Below are positions 39,818-49,476 of a stretch of 64,000 nucleotides of DNA, piece after piece; within the stretch, counting starts at the first letter, position 1; each line of letters begins with the position of its first letter. The notes beneath the pieces are model-generated. The model saw only the letters and a list, made by a program, of their open reading frames with translations. It had not been told where the DNA came from and did no database searches. The stretch is from Pseudomonadales bacterium (GTDB taxonomy: Bacteria; Pseudomonadota; Gammaproteobacteria; Pseudomonadales; Pseudohongiellaceae), in contig JALRKV010000014.1 in assembly GCA_023254735.1 (NCBI GenBank), positions 21,594-85,593 on the forward strand. The letters are read 5' to 3'. The position numbers were made by a program, and so were the translations under genes.

Positions 39818-41854
39818 TCAATGATAGTCCTTGCTAAACTCTCGGCTCATGAAGAACACGAGAATGTAGAGTAGCCCGAGAAACGCTAAGACCCAAACGC
39901 CAATAGACTGGCGCTTGGCGCGGATAGGCTCGCCAATGTAGTAGAGAAAATTCACGAGATCTGCAACCGTCTCATCGAACTCAGCCGGCGTTAGACTACC
40001 AGTCCCTTCTACGTGGGTTAGGTCGCACTGCGTGGGGTCGCCAGTTCCGTGGTCGTCACAGACAACGTCACCCTGCAGGTTGTGCAGGGCATTGGGCATG
40101 CCGACGTTTGCAAAAAGCTTGTTGTTAGCACCCAGCGGACGCGACTCATCGTTATAGAACGATTTCATGTATGTGTATAGCCAATCGGGTGTGCGAACGC
40201 GCCCGATCAGTGTGAGATCTGGAGGCGCCGCACCAAACCAAACCTTGGAGTCTTCCTCGGCCATCGCGTTAGTCATCAGATCGCCAATCGATGATCCGTC
40301 GAAAATCATGTTCGCCTCGACCAACTCAGCGTCAAGCTCCAGGTCTTCGGCTGTGCGCGCATAGCGCGCATAACCAAGCTCATGACAGCCCGCACAATAG
40401 TTCATGTAGGTGCCCCAGCCACGCTGAAGTGAGCCCTTGTCCTCGAAACTTGTTTCGACATGCATAAGGTCTACATTGCTGGCCTCAGAGGCATGAGCGG
40501 TATTGGTAAGCATCAAGGGGATGACCACCATCGCCGCGATTAGCAGTAACGCACCGATAAGTTGAGGAATGCTAATGAAGCGACCTGTCACGCGCTCGGG
40601 CGGAGTTGCTGTCACTTCTGCACGCGTATACCAAGGCATCGCGAAGAAATAACCGAAATACACGAGCGTCATTATCTGAGCGAGAAGTGTCTTGGCTGGG
40701 CTGACGGATTGCGTACCAAGCACGCCTAGAATCAGGAACGCGACTACGAAAAGTAGGAGCGCAATGCGGCTAAACTTTCCTTTATAGCGCATTGATTTGA
40801 CCGGACTCTTGTCAAGCCACGGCAGCACAAAGAGAATCGCAATCGCACCGAACATGACTAGCATGCCCCAGAATTTCGCATCGATTCCGAATAGTGGGTA
40901 GGTAACCGCACGCAGCATCGAGTAGAACGGGGTGTAATACCACACCGGTGGCACATGCTCTGGAGTTTTCAGTGAATCTGCTTCTTGGAAGTTAGCGATT
41001 TCTAGGAAATAGCCTCCCATTTCTGGCGCGAAGAATACGATCGCACAGAAGACGAACAAGAAGACGATGATGCCCCCTAGATCATGATACATCGTGTAAT
41101 AAGGATGGAAAGGAACGCCGTCTAAGGGCACGCCATTCGCATCCTTGTTTTTCTTGATCTCGACGCCGTCAGGATTGTTCGAGCCAACCTCATGCAGTGC
41201 AAGAATGTGCAAGACGACTAAGGCAATTAATACGATCGGCAGTGCGACCACGTGAAGAGCGAAGAAACGATTCAGCGTAGCGCCCGAAATCAGATAATCG
41301 CCGCGCACCCACACCAAGAGGTCTTCACCGATGACGGGAATCGCGCCGGCTAGCGATACGATAACATTCGCGCCCCAGTATGACATTTGGCCCCAAGGCA
41401 ACACATAGCCTAGGAACCCTTCCATCATTAAGACGAGATAAATCGCCATACCGAAGACCCAGATCAACTCGCGGGGTTTTTGGTATGAGCCATACATCAT
41501 GCCGCGGAACATGTGGAGATAAACCACAGCAAAGAACGCAGACGCACCGGTTGAGTGCATGTAACGCAGCATCCAGCCATAGTCGACATCACGCATGATG
41601 TATTCGACGGAGGCAAATGCCGCTTCGGCACTCGCGGTATAATTCATTGTCAACCAGATGCCTGTCAGCAGCTGAATAACCAGCACAACCATCGACAGAA
41701 CGCCGAAGAAGTACCAAAAATTGAAGTTTTTGGGAGCGTAGTATTCGCTCATGTGTTTCTTCCAAGCTGACACAATTGGCAGCCTGTCGTCTGTCCAGTC
41801 GCGGAGACCGACTAATGCACCCATTACGAGGCCGGGCTTGTTTGAATCGCTCAT
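39818..41854 (-). CDS. petB: Fused cytochrome b / cytochrome c1 of the bc1 complex
   Basis: One 678-residue frame encodes two subunits of ubiquinol-cytochrome c reductase. Residues 1 to about 435 are cytochrome b. Its eight helices carry the paired haem histidines in MHSTGASAFFAVVYLHMFRG and ALHVVALPIVLIALVVLH, and PEHVPPVWYYTPFYSML near the Qo site. A ninth hydrophobic segment ends in NTAHA at 455, a signal-peptidase-like site. From 456 the sequence is mature cytochrome c1, with CAGCH (487-491), axial Met586 in NVGMP, and a C-terminal anchor. Bradyrhizobium FbcH is a known precursor of this form and is cut into two proteins. No stop or frameshift separates the parts. The ATG overlaps the petA stop by 4 bases. 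Confidence 0.95.
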   Translation of the reverse strand: MSDSNKPGLVMGALVGLRDWTDDRLPIVSAWKKHMSEYYAPKNFNFWYFFGVLSMVVLVIQLLTGIWLTMNYTASAEAAFASVEYIMRDVDYGWMLRYMHSTGASAFFAVVYLHMFRGMMYGSYQKPRELIWVFGMAIYLVLMMEGFLGYVLPWGQMSYWGANVIVSLAGAIPVIGEDLLVWVRGDYLISGATLNRFFALHVVALPIVLIALVVLHILALHEVGSNNPDGVEIKKNKDANGVPLDGVPFHPYYTMYHDLGGIIVFLFVFCAIVFFAPEMGGYFLEIANFQEADSLKTPEHVPPVWYYTPFYSMLRAVTYPLFGIDAKFWGMLVMFGAIAILFVLPWLDKSPVKSMRYKGKFSRIALLLFVVAFLILGVLGTQSVSPAKTLLAQIMTLVYFGYFFAMPWYTRAEVTATPPERVTGRFISIPQLIGALLLIAAMVVIPLMLTNTAHASEASNVDLMHVETSFEDKGSLQRGWGTYMNYCAGCHELGYARYARTAEDLELDAELVEANMIFDGSSIGDLMTNAMAEEDSKVWFGAAPPDLTLIGRVRTPDWLYTYMKSFYNDESRPLGANNKLFANVGMPNALHNLQGDVVCDDHGTGDPTQCDLTHVEGTGSLTPAEFDETVADLVNFLYYIGEPIRAKRQSIGVWVLAFLGLLYILVFFMSREFSKDYH

Positions 41855-42453
41855 GCTACTGTCTCCTCGTCGATACCTATGATCAACACGTTGTCGTCCT
41901 CAAATGAATGCGGCGGCACTTCCATGTTGCGCGATGAAGGTGAACCGCTGTAAACACGTCCAGCGAGGTCGAATCGCGAACCGTGACAGGGGCAGAAGAA
42001 TCCACCACGCCACTCTTCGTCGAAAGGCTGTGCCTTGAGTTCGATATGCGGAGTAGGTGAGCAGAAAAGGTGTGGGCAAAGGCCAACGAGAACCATTACG
42101 TCTGGGCGGCGCGCGCGGTATTCATTTTGCGCATAAGCGGGCTGCTCTGGCTCTTGCGAATCCGGATCGGCGAGGCGATCGGGGTCTTCGTTGAGTGCGG
42201 CGAGCAATGCCTCGCTGCGCTTCACAACAAAGATAGGACGCCCACGCCATGCAGGGATGGGTCCCAGCATTTCACCGTCTTGTAGACGACTAATATCGAT
42301 GCGCACAGGAGCCCCTGCCGCACGCGCTTTGGCGCTTGGATTCCATGACCCCACGAAAGGCACCGCAGCGCCTACTACACCAGCGGCACCAACCGCTGTC
42401 GTCGAACCAACTAAGAACCGTCTACGGCCAACATTCGCACTGTTGTCAGTCAC
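41851..42453 (-). CDS. petA: Rieske iron-sulfur subunit of the bc1 complex
   Basis: PetA carries the 2Fe-2S cluster that takes the first electron from ubiquinol. The 200-residue protein has a twin-arginine signal-anchor (GRRRFLVGSTTAVGAAGVV) and the Rieske fold. Cluster ligands are Cys126 and His128 in CPHLFC, and Cys154 and His157 in CPCHGS. The disulfide pair is Cys131 and Cys156. The first box is usually CTHLGC; the Pro and Phe here are unusual. The start is GTG with GAGGAG upstream. It leads the two-gene pet operon. Confidence 0.95.
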   Translation of the reverse strand: MTDNSANVGRRRFLVGSTTAVGAAGVVGAAVPFVGSWNPSAKARAAGAPVRIDISRLQDGEMLGPIPAWRGRPIFVVKRSEALLAALNEDPDRLADPDSQEPEQPAYAQNEYRARRPDVMVLVGLCPHLFCSPTPHIELKAQPFDEEWRGGFFCPCHGSRFDLAGRVYSGSPSSRNMEVPPHSFEDDNVLIIGIDEETVA

Positions 42454-42618
42454 CGTTTTTCTCCTCGAGAGCTAGCTTTAAAAGAATGTATTCGCGCCCG
42501 CCACGAACTCTTTATTGACACGGCCGAAGCAGACTCCGTGCTAGCGTCAGGGCAGAAATGGGGCGAGTATTCTGTTGAATTGGATGCAGCGTCCATTGCG
42601 GGTTAGCAAACCGCCGCA

Positions 42619-42647
42619 ATCATAGACAAAACCTGGGGTTATTTCAA
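42619..42647 (-). promoter_or_regulatory. Putative sigma-70 promoter of petA
   Basis: On the minus strand TTGAAA (42642-42647) and TATGAT (42619-42624) are separated by exactly 17 bases. Each box matches 5 of 6 consensus positions. The predicted start is about 158 bases ahead of the petA GTG. The rest of the 42454-42777 gap holds the rpsI terminator and nothing else I can identify. Confidence 0.65.
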
Positions 42648-42718
42648 GTCGACTATGACCGAATCCGTCAGTAGATGATTGAAATCAAAGTGGAAAAAAT
42701 ACTTTTCCGATGCAAAAA

Positions 42719-42752
42719 AAACGCCGAGATCGCGAACGATTTCGGCGTTTTT
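42719..42752. terminator. Rho-independent terminator after rpsI (bidirectional form)
   Basis: A stem of AAACGCCGA with TCGGCGTTT extends inward through GATCG/CGATT to a CGAA loop. It is flanked by runs of A on the left and T on the right, so the minus-strand transcript ends in a U-tract. It starts 26 bases after the rpsI stop and lies upstream of the petA promoter. Confidence 0.85.
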
Positions 42753-42777
42753 GCGCACAACCCTCGCGAGACGAAGG

Positions 42778-43170
42778 TTAGCGCTTTGAGAACTGAGGCT
42801 TCTTACGTGCCTTGCGCAAACCGACCTTCTTACGTTCAACTTCACGCGCGTCACGAGTAACGAAACCCGCCTTACGCAGAGTAGGCTTGAGCTCTTGGTC
42901 GTATTCCATCAGTGCACGAGTGATACCGTGTCGAATGGCGCCGGCTTGCCCGAAGCTACCACCACCGCGAACTGTGACATTGATATCGAATTTCTCGATC
43001 ATTTCCACGAGCTCAAGAGGCTGACGAACTATCATTCGAGCTACTTCTCGGCCGAAGTATCCATCGAGCGGACGCTTGTTTACTGTAATAGCACCGCTGC
43101 CATTCTTGAGGTAAACCCTCGCAGTCGAGGTCTTACGACGACCAGTTCCGTAGTATTGCGTAGTAGACAT
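42778..43170 (-). CDS. rpsI: 30S ribosomal protein S9
   Basis: S9 contacts P-site tRNA through its C-terminal tail, which here ends KKPQFSKR as in most bacteria. The 130-residue protein has [16 protein letters not shown] at the N-terminus and [19 protein letters not shown] in the middle. It is 17 bases after rplM, the universal order, and is closed by a strong terminator. Confidence 0.99.
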   Translation of the reverse strand: MSTTQYYGTGRRKTSTARVYLKNGSGAITVNKRPLDGYFGREVARMIVRQPLELVEMIEKFDINVTVRGGGSFGQAGAIRHGITRALMEYDQELKPTLRKAGFVTRDAREVERKKVGLRKARKKPQFSKR

Positions 43171-43187
43171 AGAACTAAGCTAACCTC

Positions 43188-43616
43188 TTAAAATTGAACG
43201 GCTTGCGGCTGCTGGGCACCGTGAGGATGCTCGCTACCTGCGTAGACTTTTAATTTTTTGAACATGGCACGGCCGAGCGCATTCTTGGGCAGCATACCTT
43301 TAACTGCGTTTTGAATGACGCGCTCAGGCGCACGTTCGATGAGCTTTTCAAAAGAGATCGACTTCAGGCCACCGGGGTATCCCGAGTGAGCATGGTAGAT
43401 CTTGTCTTTTGCTTTATTACCCGTAACCTTCACTTTTTCACAGTTGACGACAACGACGAAATCGCCTGTGTCGATGTGTGAAGTGAACTCTGGCTTGTGC
43501 TTCCCACGCAGGCGATGCGCTATCTCAGCCGCCATTCTGCCTAGTGTTTGGCCTTCCGCATCGACCAGGAGCCATGCCTGATCAACTTCATTTGTTTTTG
43601 CGCTGTAAGTCTTCAT
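43188..43616 (-). CDS. rplM: 50S ribosomal protein L13
   Basis: L13 is an early-assembling large-subunit protein. It has 142 residues, with [31 protein letters not shown] and [26 protein letters not shown], the standard family blocks. It is upstream of rpsI, with its own likely promoter in the 90-base gap after zapE. Confidence 0.99.
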   Translation of the reverse strand: MKTYSAKTNEVDQAWLLVDAEGQTLGRMAAEIAHRLRGKHKPEFTSHIDTGDFVVVVNCEKVKVTGNKAKDKIYHAHSGYPGGLKSISFEKLIERAPERVIQNAVKGMLPKNALGRAMFKKLKVYAGSEHPHGAQQPQAVQF

Positions 43617-43651
43617 CGATTAATCATCGGTCTTTACTTTAAGGAGGGCGA

Positions 43652-43680
43652 ATACTACCGGAGCAATTTAGATCTTTCAA
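43652..43680 (-). promoter_or_regulatory. Putative sigma-70 promoter of rplM-rpsI
   Basis: On the minus strand TTGAAA (43675-43680; 5/6) and TAGTAT (43652-43657; 4/6) are separated by exactly 17 bases, just after the zapE stop and about 36 bases before the rplM ATG. Confidence 0.6.
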
Positions 43681-43706
43681 GCGAATTTAAAAGGATTTCA
43701 CCCTCT

Positions 43707-44819
43707 TCAGCCGCGATGTGCTGTCGCCAGATAGTCCAAGGACTGCATTTCCAATAATCGGGAGGCGCATCGCTCAAATTCGAAGCGTAATTGCGTTCCA
43801 ACATAGAGCGCCACTATAGGGGCTACGGCCGACGCAATCAACTTAACTCTGCGATCGTAAAGCTCATCTATGAGGTTGATGAAGCGTCGGGCTTGATCAT
43901 TGCGCGCGTCGTCGAACACGGGGATACCGGTAATAAGCATCGAATGGAAGAGCTTCGCGAGCTCGACGTAGTCGAAGGCGCTACGAGGCCCATCGCATAG
44001 CTCTGCGAACTCGAACCAGACGACATCATCGCCAACCCAGAGCGCGCGCAGTTCCCGCCCCAGAATTTCAATGCGGACGTCATTTGCCATGTGCGCCTCA
44101 GAGGGAACCAGCTCGTGCATGCTGGCAAGCATCGCCGCGCGCGCCTGCGCATCGTCCGGACAGTGATAAAGCGTTGCCTGTTCGAGGCTACGGAGCCGGT
44201 AATCGGTACCCGACTGGATTTCGATTACCTGCGTATGCGTCTTAAGCAGTGCGATAGCAGGCAGAAAACGTGCGCGCTGCAGCCCGTTCTTGTAAAGGCC
44301 ATCGGGATCAATGTTTGACGTTGTAACCAGCACCACGCCGCGCTCAAATAATGCGCGTAAAAGCCCGGCTAGCAACATAGCATCGGCAATATCCTGCACA
44401 AAAAATTCATCGAAGCAGAGTAGCCTAGCCTCATTAGCAAGTTCATCGGCGACCTCGATAAGAGGGTTCTTATGGCCTTGCAACACGGCAAGCCTCTGGT
44501 GAACCTCTTGCATAAAGCGATGAAAATGCGTGCGCCGTTTTGGCACCGAATGGATTGAATCGTAAAAGAGATCCAAGAGATAGGTTTTGCCCCGCCCAAC
44601 CCCGCCCCACAAGTACAAGCCTTTACAAGAGGCCTCGCTTTTTAGCCCTATCCTGCGCCTGAGCTGGCCGAGCAGACCGCTTTCTCGGCGAACCGCTAAC
44701 TCTAATTCGGCAGATAGCCGTTCCAACGCGCTAACGATTCTCACCTGCTCTGCGTCTTCGCTAATTTTTCCCGCCGCAACATCGGCTCTATAACTTGCTA
44801 ATAATCCAATTTTGGACAC
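43707..44819 (-). CDS. zapE: Cell division protein ZapE (AFG1-like ATPase)
   Basis: ZapE is an AAA+-related P-loop ATPase. In E. coli it associates with the Z ring late in division and under low oxygen. The 370-residue protein has Walker A GGVGRGKT (72-79), the Walker B stretch LLCFDEFFVQDIADAM, and the AFG1 signature FDYVELAKLFHSMLITGIPVFDDARNDQARRFINLIDELYD-type region near residues 290-330. The start is GTG with AAGGAAG upstream. It is upstream of rplM and divergent from zapG, as in E. coli. Confidence 0.95.
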   Translation of the reverse strand: MSKIGLLASYRADVAAGKISEDAEQVRIVSALERLSAELELAVRRESGLLGQLRRRIGLKSEASCKGLYLWGGVGRGKTYLLDLFYDSIHSVPKRRTHFHRFMQEVHQRLAVLQGHKNPLIEVADELANEARLLCFDEFFVQDIADAMLLAGLLRALFERGVVLVTTSNIDPDGLYKNGLQRARFLPAIALLKTHTQVIEIQSGTDYRLRSLEQATLYHCPDDAQARAAMLASMHELVPSEAHMANDVRIEILGRELRALWVGDDVVWFEFAELCDGPRSAFDYVELAKLFHSMLITGIPVFDDARNDQARRFINLIDELYDRRVKLIASAVAPIVALYVGTQLRFEFERCASRLLEMQSLDYLATAHRG

Positions 44820-45149
44820 GAAACTTTGCTTCCTTGTTGCGAATCAGCGCGATGCTGCTTGATGATCGAGCGGCACCTCGCTTATTAAGCTGGCCCATTG
44901 GGCAGAGAATACTCGCCGGTAAAACTTAGAATATTTGAGAATTAGCTTATGCCCACGCGCGGCTCAACTGCTAAATCGCGCCTAGTTTTGCGCAAAATGA
45001 ATTGTACGGCAGTGCGAGCCCACCATCTAGCCGTCCCTTCAATCTCATCACGCTTGTGGCTATACTTACTGCGCATACGAGGGCATTAGCAGAGCGATTT
45101 CGCGAGACCTGTCGTCGCCTTCCAACCTCCCCCAATCGAGGACCACTGA
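44820..45149. promoter_or_regulatory. Divergent zapE/zapG intergenic region
   Basis: This 330-base gap separates two divergent genes. The best zapG promoter candidate is TTCAAT (45038-45043; 3/6), a 17-base spacer, and TATACT (45061-45066; 5/6), some 84 bases before the zapG ATG. I see no clear promoter for zapE, no hairpin with a T-run, and no small gene with a convincing start. Confidence 0.35.
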
Positions 45150-45590
45150 ATGACCTGGATTATCGTAGCAAGCAGCCTCCTCGCGGGAGTTGTTATCGGT
45201 TTGCTCATCGGCGGAAAATTAAGCGCGAATCCGTCTCGAGTCAAAGAACTCGAAGCGCAGCTGCGTGATGCCAAGGAAACAGAGAGGCGCTATCGAGACA
45301 ATGTCAGCGATCACTTTAGTATGACCGCTGACCTTGTGCATCACATGACGGAAAGCTATCGCGAAGTCTATGAACACCTCGCCAGCGGCGCGCAGGACCT
45401 ATGCCCTGAGGACGTAGCTGGAAAGCTACTCCCTACGAAGAAGGATGCTGCCTTTAGCGACGAAGCATGTGAAGGCGAGATCGGCGCCCTTGTGCCACCG
45501 AAGGATTACGCCGCCAAAGCCACGCCTGATCAAAAAGGTGCGCTTTCAGAAGATTTCGGACTGGAAAAGCCAGCGCCTGCGGATGACTAA
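45150..45590 (+). CDS. zapG: Z-ring associated protein ZapG (YhcB, DUF1043)
   Basis: The 146-residue protein has an N-terminal membrane segment (WIIVASSLLAGVVIGLLIGG) and a charged coiled coil (VKELEAQLRDAKETERRYRDNVSDHFSMTADL). The TESYREVYEHLASGAQDLC block is typical of YhcB, an inner-membrane protein linked to division, cell shape and envelope growth in E. coli. The C-terminal third is acidic and probably disordered. It is divergent from zapE, the same pairing as in E. coli. Confidence 0.93.
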   Translation: MTWIIVASSLLAGVVIGLLIGGKLSANPSRVKELEAQLRDAKETERRYRDNVSDHFSMTADLVHHMTESYREVYEHLASGAQDLCPEDVAGKLLPTKKDAAFSDEACEGEIGALVPPKDYAAKATPDQKGALSEDFGLEKPAPADD

Positions 45591-45640
45591 TCCATGAGAT
45601 AGTCCTCGGCGTCCAACCACGTTCTCAAACACGCGCGCGA

Positions 45641-45655
45641 AGCACTCAGAGTGCT
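45641..45655 (+). promoter_or_regulatory. Palindrome upstream of cysD
   Basis: AGCACTCAGAGTGCT has perfect 7-base arms about one central base, and the flanking GCG/CGC extend it around a bulged A. It lies 46 bases before the cysD ATG. With no T-run it is not a standard terminator; it could be a protein-binding site or an RNA hairpin in the leader. Confidence 0.35.
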
Positions 45656-45701
45656 CGCACGCCTACGCCTACGCGCACCCGAGCAATCAACAGGGTTACC
45701 C

Positions 45702-46610
45702 ATGCAAGATTACACGCTAACGCATTTGAAACAACTCGAAGCAGAGAGCATTCATATCATCCGTGAAGTCGTAGCCGAATTCGACAACCCCGTGATGCTG
45801 TATTCGGTAGGCAAAGACTCCGCGGTCATGCTGCACCTTGCCCTCAAGGCGTTTTATCCTGGCAAGCCCCCCTTCCCTCTCCTCCATGTCGACACCACGT
45901 GGAAATTTCGCGAGATGATCGAGTTCAGGGACCGCCACGTCGCCAACCTAGGTCTCGAGTTGATAGTCCATACCAATCAGGAAGGCATTGCCGCAGGTGT
46001 TGGGCCTTTCACTCATGGCAGTGAAAAACACACTGACATCATGAAGACCCAAGCGCTAAAACAAGCGCTCAATAAGTACAAATTTGATGCGGCCTTCGGT
46101 GGCGCACGTCGCGATGAGGAGAAGTCACGCGCAAAAGAGCGCGTGTTCAGCTTCCGCGATTCAAATCATACTTGGGACCCCAAGAATCAGCGTCCCGAGC
46201 TTTGGAATATCTACAACAGCAAGATAAACAAGGGCGAGAGTATTCGTGTTTTCCCTTTGTCGAATTGGACAGAACTGGATATCTGGCAATATATCCATTT
46301 GAACAAAATCGAAATTCCGAATTTATATTTTGCAGCGCCGCGCCCTGTTGTAAATATTGATGGCATAGACATCATGGTCGACGACGACAGGATGCCAATC
46401 AGAGACGACCAGTCGATTGAAATAAAAAATGTTCGTTTCAGAACGCTAGGATGCTACCCGCTAACGGGCGCGGTTGATTCGAACGCGACAACGCTGCCAG
46501 AGATAATCCAAGAGATGCTCCTAGCCACGAGCTCGGAAAGACAAGGCAGGCTGATCGATAGCGATAAGGCAGGCTCGATGGAAGAGAAAAAGCGCAAAGG
46601 TTATTTCTGA
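45702..46610 (+). CDS. cysD: Sulfate adenylyltransferase subunit 2
   Basis: CysD is the catalytic PP-loop half of ATP sulfurylase and makes APS from sulfate and ATP. From the ATG at 45702 the protein has 302 residues, the same length as in E. coli, and starts with [20 protein letters not shown]. The PP-loop is [13 protein letters not shown], followed by [36 protein letters not shown] and the R/K-rich C-terminal region. The frame is open to 45651, but no ribosome-binding site supports a longer form. It precedes cysNC by 93 bases. Confidence 0.97.
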   Translation: MQDYTLTHLKQLEAESIHIIREVVAEFDNPVMLYSVGKDSAVMLHLALKAFYPGKPPFPLLHVDTTWKFREMIEFRDRHVANLGLELIVHTNQEGIAAGVGPFTHGSEKHTDIMKTQALKQALNKYKFDAAFGGARRDEEKSRAKERVFSFRDSNHTWDPKNQRPELWNIYNSKINKGESIRVFPLSNWTELDIWQYIHLNKIEIPNLYFAAPRPVVNIDGIDIMVDDDRMPIRDDQSIEIKNVRFRTLGCYPLTGAVDSNATTLPEIIQEMLLATSSERQGRLIDSDKAGSMEEKKRKGYF

Positions 46611-46703
46611 CCGCATTCTTTTAAGTCGCACACTTAAGTCACACACTATCATTCGTTCAACCGAGCCATCTTGCGGCCCATATTAATCGAACCAAGGCAC
46701 ATC

Positions 46704-48596
46704 ATGTCCCACAGATCAGAACTCATTCAGTCCGATATAGATGCGTATCTTGCCCAACATGAACGCAAAGAATTGCTGCGTCTCCTTACTTGTGGCAGCG
46801 TCGACGATGGCAAGAGCACACTAATCGGACGCCTTCTTCATGACTCAAAAATGATCTACGAAGACCAACTCGCCGCGATCGAAAAAGACAGTGTCAAATC
46901 TGGAACAACGGGCGAACGCATCGATCTCGCCCTGCTTGTCGATGGACTTCAAGCGGAGCGCGAACAAGGTATTACAATCGATGTTGCCTATCGCTATTTT
47001 TCAACCGCGAAACGAAAATTTATTATTGCCGATACACCCGGTCACGAACAGTATACGCGCAACATGGCGACGGGCGCGTCGACCTGTGACCTAGCTATCA
47101 TCCTGATCGATGCTCGGCACGGCGTCCAAACTCAGACACGCAGGCATAGTTACATTGCTTCGCTACTCGGCATTAAACAGCTGATTGTTGCAGTGAACAA
47201 AATGGATCTTGTAGACTACAGCGAAACTAGGTTCGACGAGATTACGGCAGACTATAAGGCGTTCAGCGAAAGCCTGCCCGCGGCGGAGTTTCATTTTATC
47301 CCGCTATCAGCGCTCGAGGGCGACAATGTCGTCGAATTTAGCAAGAACATGCCTTGGTTCTCCGGCACGCCGCTGATGACGTTATTGGAACAGATTCCGA
47401 TTAATGCCAGCCGCAATCTCGTCGACTTCCGCTTCCCAGTTCAATACGTCAATCGACCCAATCTTAATTTTCGAGGCTATTGCGGCACGGTGGCCTCTGG
47501 CGTAATCCGCAAGGGCGATTCGATTACGGCATTGCCCTCAGGGAAAAGCAGTCGAGTTAAGTCCATCGTCACCTATGACGAGGAGATTGAGACTGCCTTC
47601 GCGCCTATGGCTATCACGCTTACGCTTGAAAATGAGATCGACATCAGCCGCGGGGATATGCTCGTTCACAGCGACAACAAACCAGGTTCTGCATCGACTT
47701 TTCAGGCAGACCTCGTATGGATGGCCGATGCCCAGATGCGCCCAGGGATTGATTACGACCTTAAAATAGGCAGCAAGACTACGGGAGCGCGGATCAAAAC
47801 GCTGCAGAGCCTGGTGGATATTAATACGCTCAAACGAAGCCCTGCTCCCAGCCTCAAGTTAAATGAGATTGGCCGCGTTGAAATCCAAACCGAACACTCG
47901 CTCTGTTTTGACGACTATCAACAGAACCGTGCAACTGGCAGTTTCATTCTCATCGATCGGATGAGTAATGTAACCGTTGGCGCCGGTATGATTTCTTACG
48001 AGACAGATAGCGCTCGACCGCAGAGCACCCATGGGCACGGAAGTTATGTCACGCCAGACGAGCGCGCCGCCCGCTTCGGCCAACAGCCCGTAACACTGCT
48101 GTTTATTGGACTGTCAGGCTCTGGGAAAACCACCCTCGCGCATGCCGTAGAACGTGAACTCTTCGAAAAGGGTCACGCGAGCGCTGTGCTCGATGGCAAG
48201 AATATGCGTCAAGGCATAAGCAGCGACCTTGATCATAGCTCACAAGGCCGGGCTGAAAACTTGATCAGGAGCGCACACGTCGCTCAGTTTTTGAACGACT
48301 CAGGCTTAATTTGCTGCGCCGCGTTCGTGGCGCCGACCCGCGCCTCTCGCGAACGCGCAGCGAACATTATAGGGCCGGGCAACTGCCTGATTGTCTATCT
48401 GAATCCCCCATTGGCGATATGCCAACAGCGCGACCCAAGCGGACTCTACTCGGCATCTTCTGCCGACGTTCCCGGCGTCTCATTTGACTATGAGGCGCCA
48501 ACTGACGTCGCTCTCGAGTTAGATACGTCGGCGCTGCCACTACGCGACTGTGTTGATCAAGTGATGCGCCTTCTCAGCGATCATGGTGCCCTGTGA
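46704..48596 (+). CDS. cysN: Fused sulfate adenylyltransferase GTPase subunit / APS kinase
   Basis: The 630-residue protein joins CysN and CysC. CysN is the regulatory GTPase of ATP sulfurylase and uses GTP hydrolysis to drive APS formation. Its EF-Tu-like G domain has [21 protein letters not shown] and NKMD, followed by two beta domains. The C-terminal APS kinase domain (about 465-630) starts with [13 protein letters not shown]. It departs from E. coli CysC at two sites: LDGKN instead of LDGDN, and FVAPTRASR where CysC has the phosphorylated serine in FISPxRAxR. Similar changes occur in pseudomonad-type CysNC, so activity is not ruled out. The ATG at 46704 has AAGG upstream. Confidence 0.96.
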   Translation: MSHRSELIQSDIDAYLAQHERKELLRLLTCGSVDDGKSTLIGRLLHDSKMIYEDQLAAIEKDSVKSGTTGERIDLALLVDGLQAEREQGITIDVAYRYFSTAKRKFIIADTPGHEQYTRNMATGASTCDLAIILIDARHGVQTQTRRHSYIASLLGIKQLIVAVNKMDLVDYSETRFDEITADYKAFSESLPAAEFHFIPLSALEGDNVVEFSKNMPWFSGTPLMTLLEQIPINASRNLVDFRFPVQYVNRPNLNFRGYCGTVASGVIRKGDSITALPSGKSSRVKSIVTYDEEIETAFAPMAITLTLENEIDISRGDMLVHSDNKPGSASTFQADLVWMADAQMRPGIDYDLKIGSKTTGARIKTLQSLVDINTLKRSPAPSLKLNEIGRVEIQTEHSLCFDDYQQNRATGSFILIDRMSNVTVGAGMISYETDSARPQSTHGHGSYVTPDERAARFGQQPVTLLFIGLSGSGKTTLAHAVERELFEKGHASAVLDGKNMRQGISSDLDHSSQGRAENLIRSAHVAQFLNDSGLICCAAFVAPTRASRERAANIIGPGNCLIVYLNPPLAICQQRDPSGLYSASSADVPGVSFDYEAPTDVALELDTSALPLRDCVDQVMRLLSDHGAL

Positions 48597-48598
48597 CG

Positions 48599-49375
48599 CT
48601 ACACCGGATTATCGATATCAATGAACTGATGCGATAAATCGAATTTCTCTGCCAGTAATTCCCCGAGCGCTTGGACGCCATAGCGCTCGGTGGCATGGTG
48701 ACCTGCGCTTATGAAGTGCACGCCAGATTCACGGGCAATGTGCACCGTCGGCTCAGAAACCTCGCCCGTCAGATAAGCATCGACCCCAGAGCTTACTGCC
48801 AGCTCTATAGAACTCTGCGCGGCGCCCGTGCACCAGGCGATTGTCTCGATATGAGAGACGCCTCCCTCGCTCAGAGTCGCCTCAATGATGAGCGGGTCTC
48901 TCCCCAGGCAGTCACTTATGTGGACGGCGAGCTCAGCGCACGCCATCGGCTTGGGCAGGCGACCGATGAGACCTATCGGATGGTTGCTGTGCCTCCCCAT
49001 CTCTCCGGTCTGCACTAATCCAAGTCGTTTGCCGAGCTGCACGTTGTTGCCCAGCTCAGCATGCGCATCGAGCGGCAAATGATACGCGAGCAGGCTAATT
49101 TGATTGTTCAGTAGCAGCTCGATACGTTTGCGCTTTATGCCAACAATCGACTGCTCCTCACCTCGCCAAAAATACCCATGATGAACAAGGATAGCATCAG
49201 CGTCTACCTCGATCGCAGCCTCGATAAGCGCCTTACTCGCAGTTACCCCGCTTACTATCCTCTCAACACTCGGCCTGCCTTCAACCTGCAGCCCATTGGG
49301 GGCATAGTCTTTAAACTGCTCGACACGCAGCAGTGAATTGATCGCTGATTGCAACTCTGTAAGGCTTACCGCCAT
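48599..49375 (-). CDS. Nif3-like dinuclear metal-centre protein
   Basis: This is a 258-residue member of the NIF3/YbgI family, hexameric proteins with a two-metal site and no settled function (GTP cyclohydrolase-like or hydrolase roles have been proposed). The metal ligands are seen in ILVHHGYFW (the HH pair), AYHLPLDAH, and FISAGHHATERYG with the late His/Glu. YAPNGLQVEG at the N-terminus is another family mark. The ATG at 49375 has GAGGACAGG upstream; the frame continues to 49504 into the degS start but without support. It is divergent from degS, as in Pseudomonas, and convergent with cysNC. Confidence 0.93.
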   Translation of the reverse strand: MAVSLTELQSAINSLLRVEQFKDYAPNGLQVEGRPSVERIVSGVTASKALIEAAIEVDADAILVHHGYFWRGEEQSIVGIKRKRIELLLNNQISLLAYHLPLDAHAELGNNVQLGKRLGLVQTGEMGRHSNHPIGLIGRLPKPMACAELAVHISDCLGRDPLIIEATLSEGGVSHIETIAWCTGAAQSSIELAVSSGVDAYLTGEVSEPTVHIARESGVHFISAGHHATERYGVQALGELLAEKFDLSHQFIDIDNPV

Positions 49376-49476
49376 GAACCTGTCCTCTGGTAGACTATAT
49401 CTTTGTATGCAGACGCATTGCCTATTGGCACTGCGCGGAAGATGATAGCAATAAAAGCTAGGGCAGACCTCCCACA

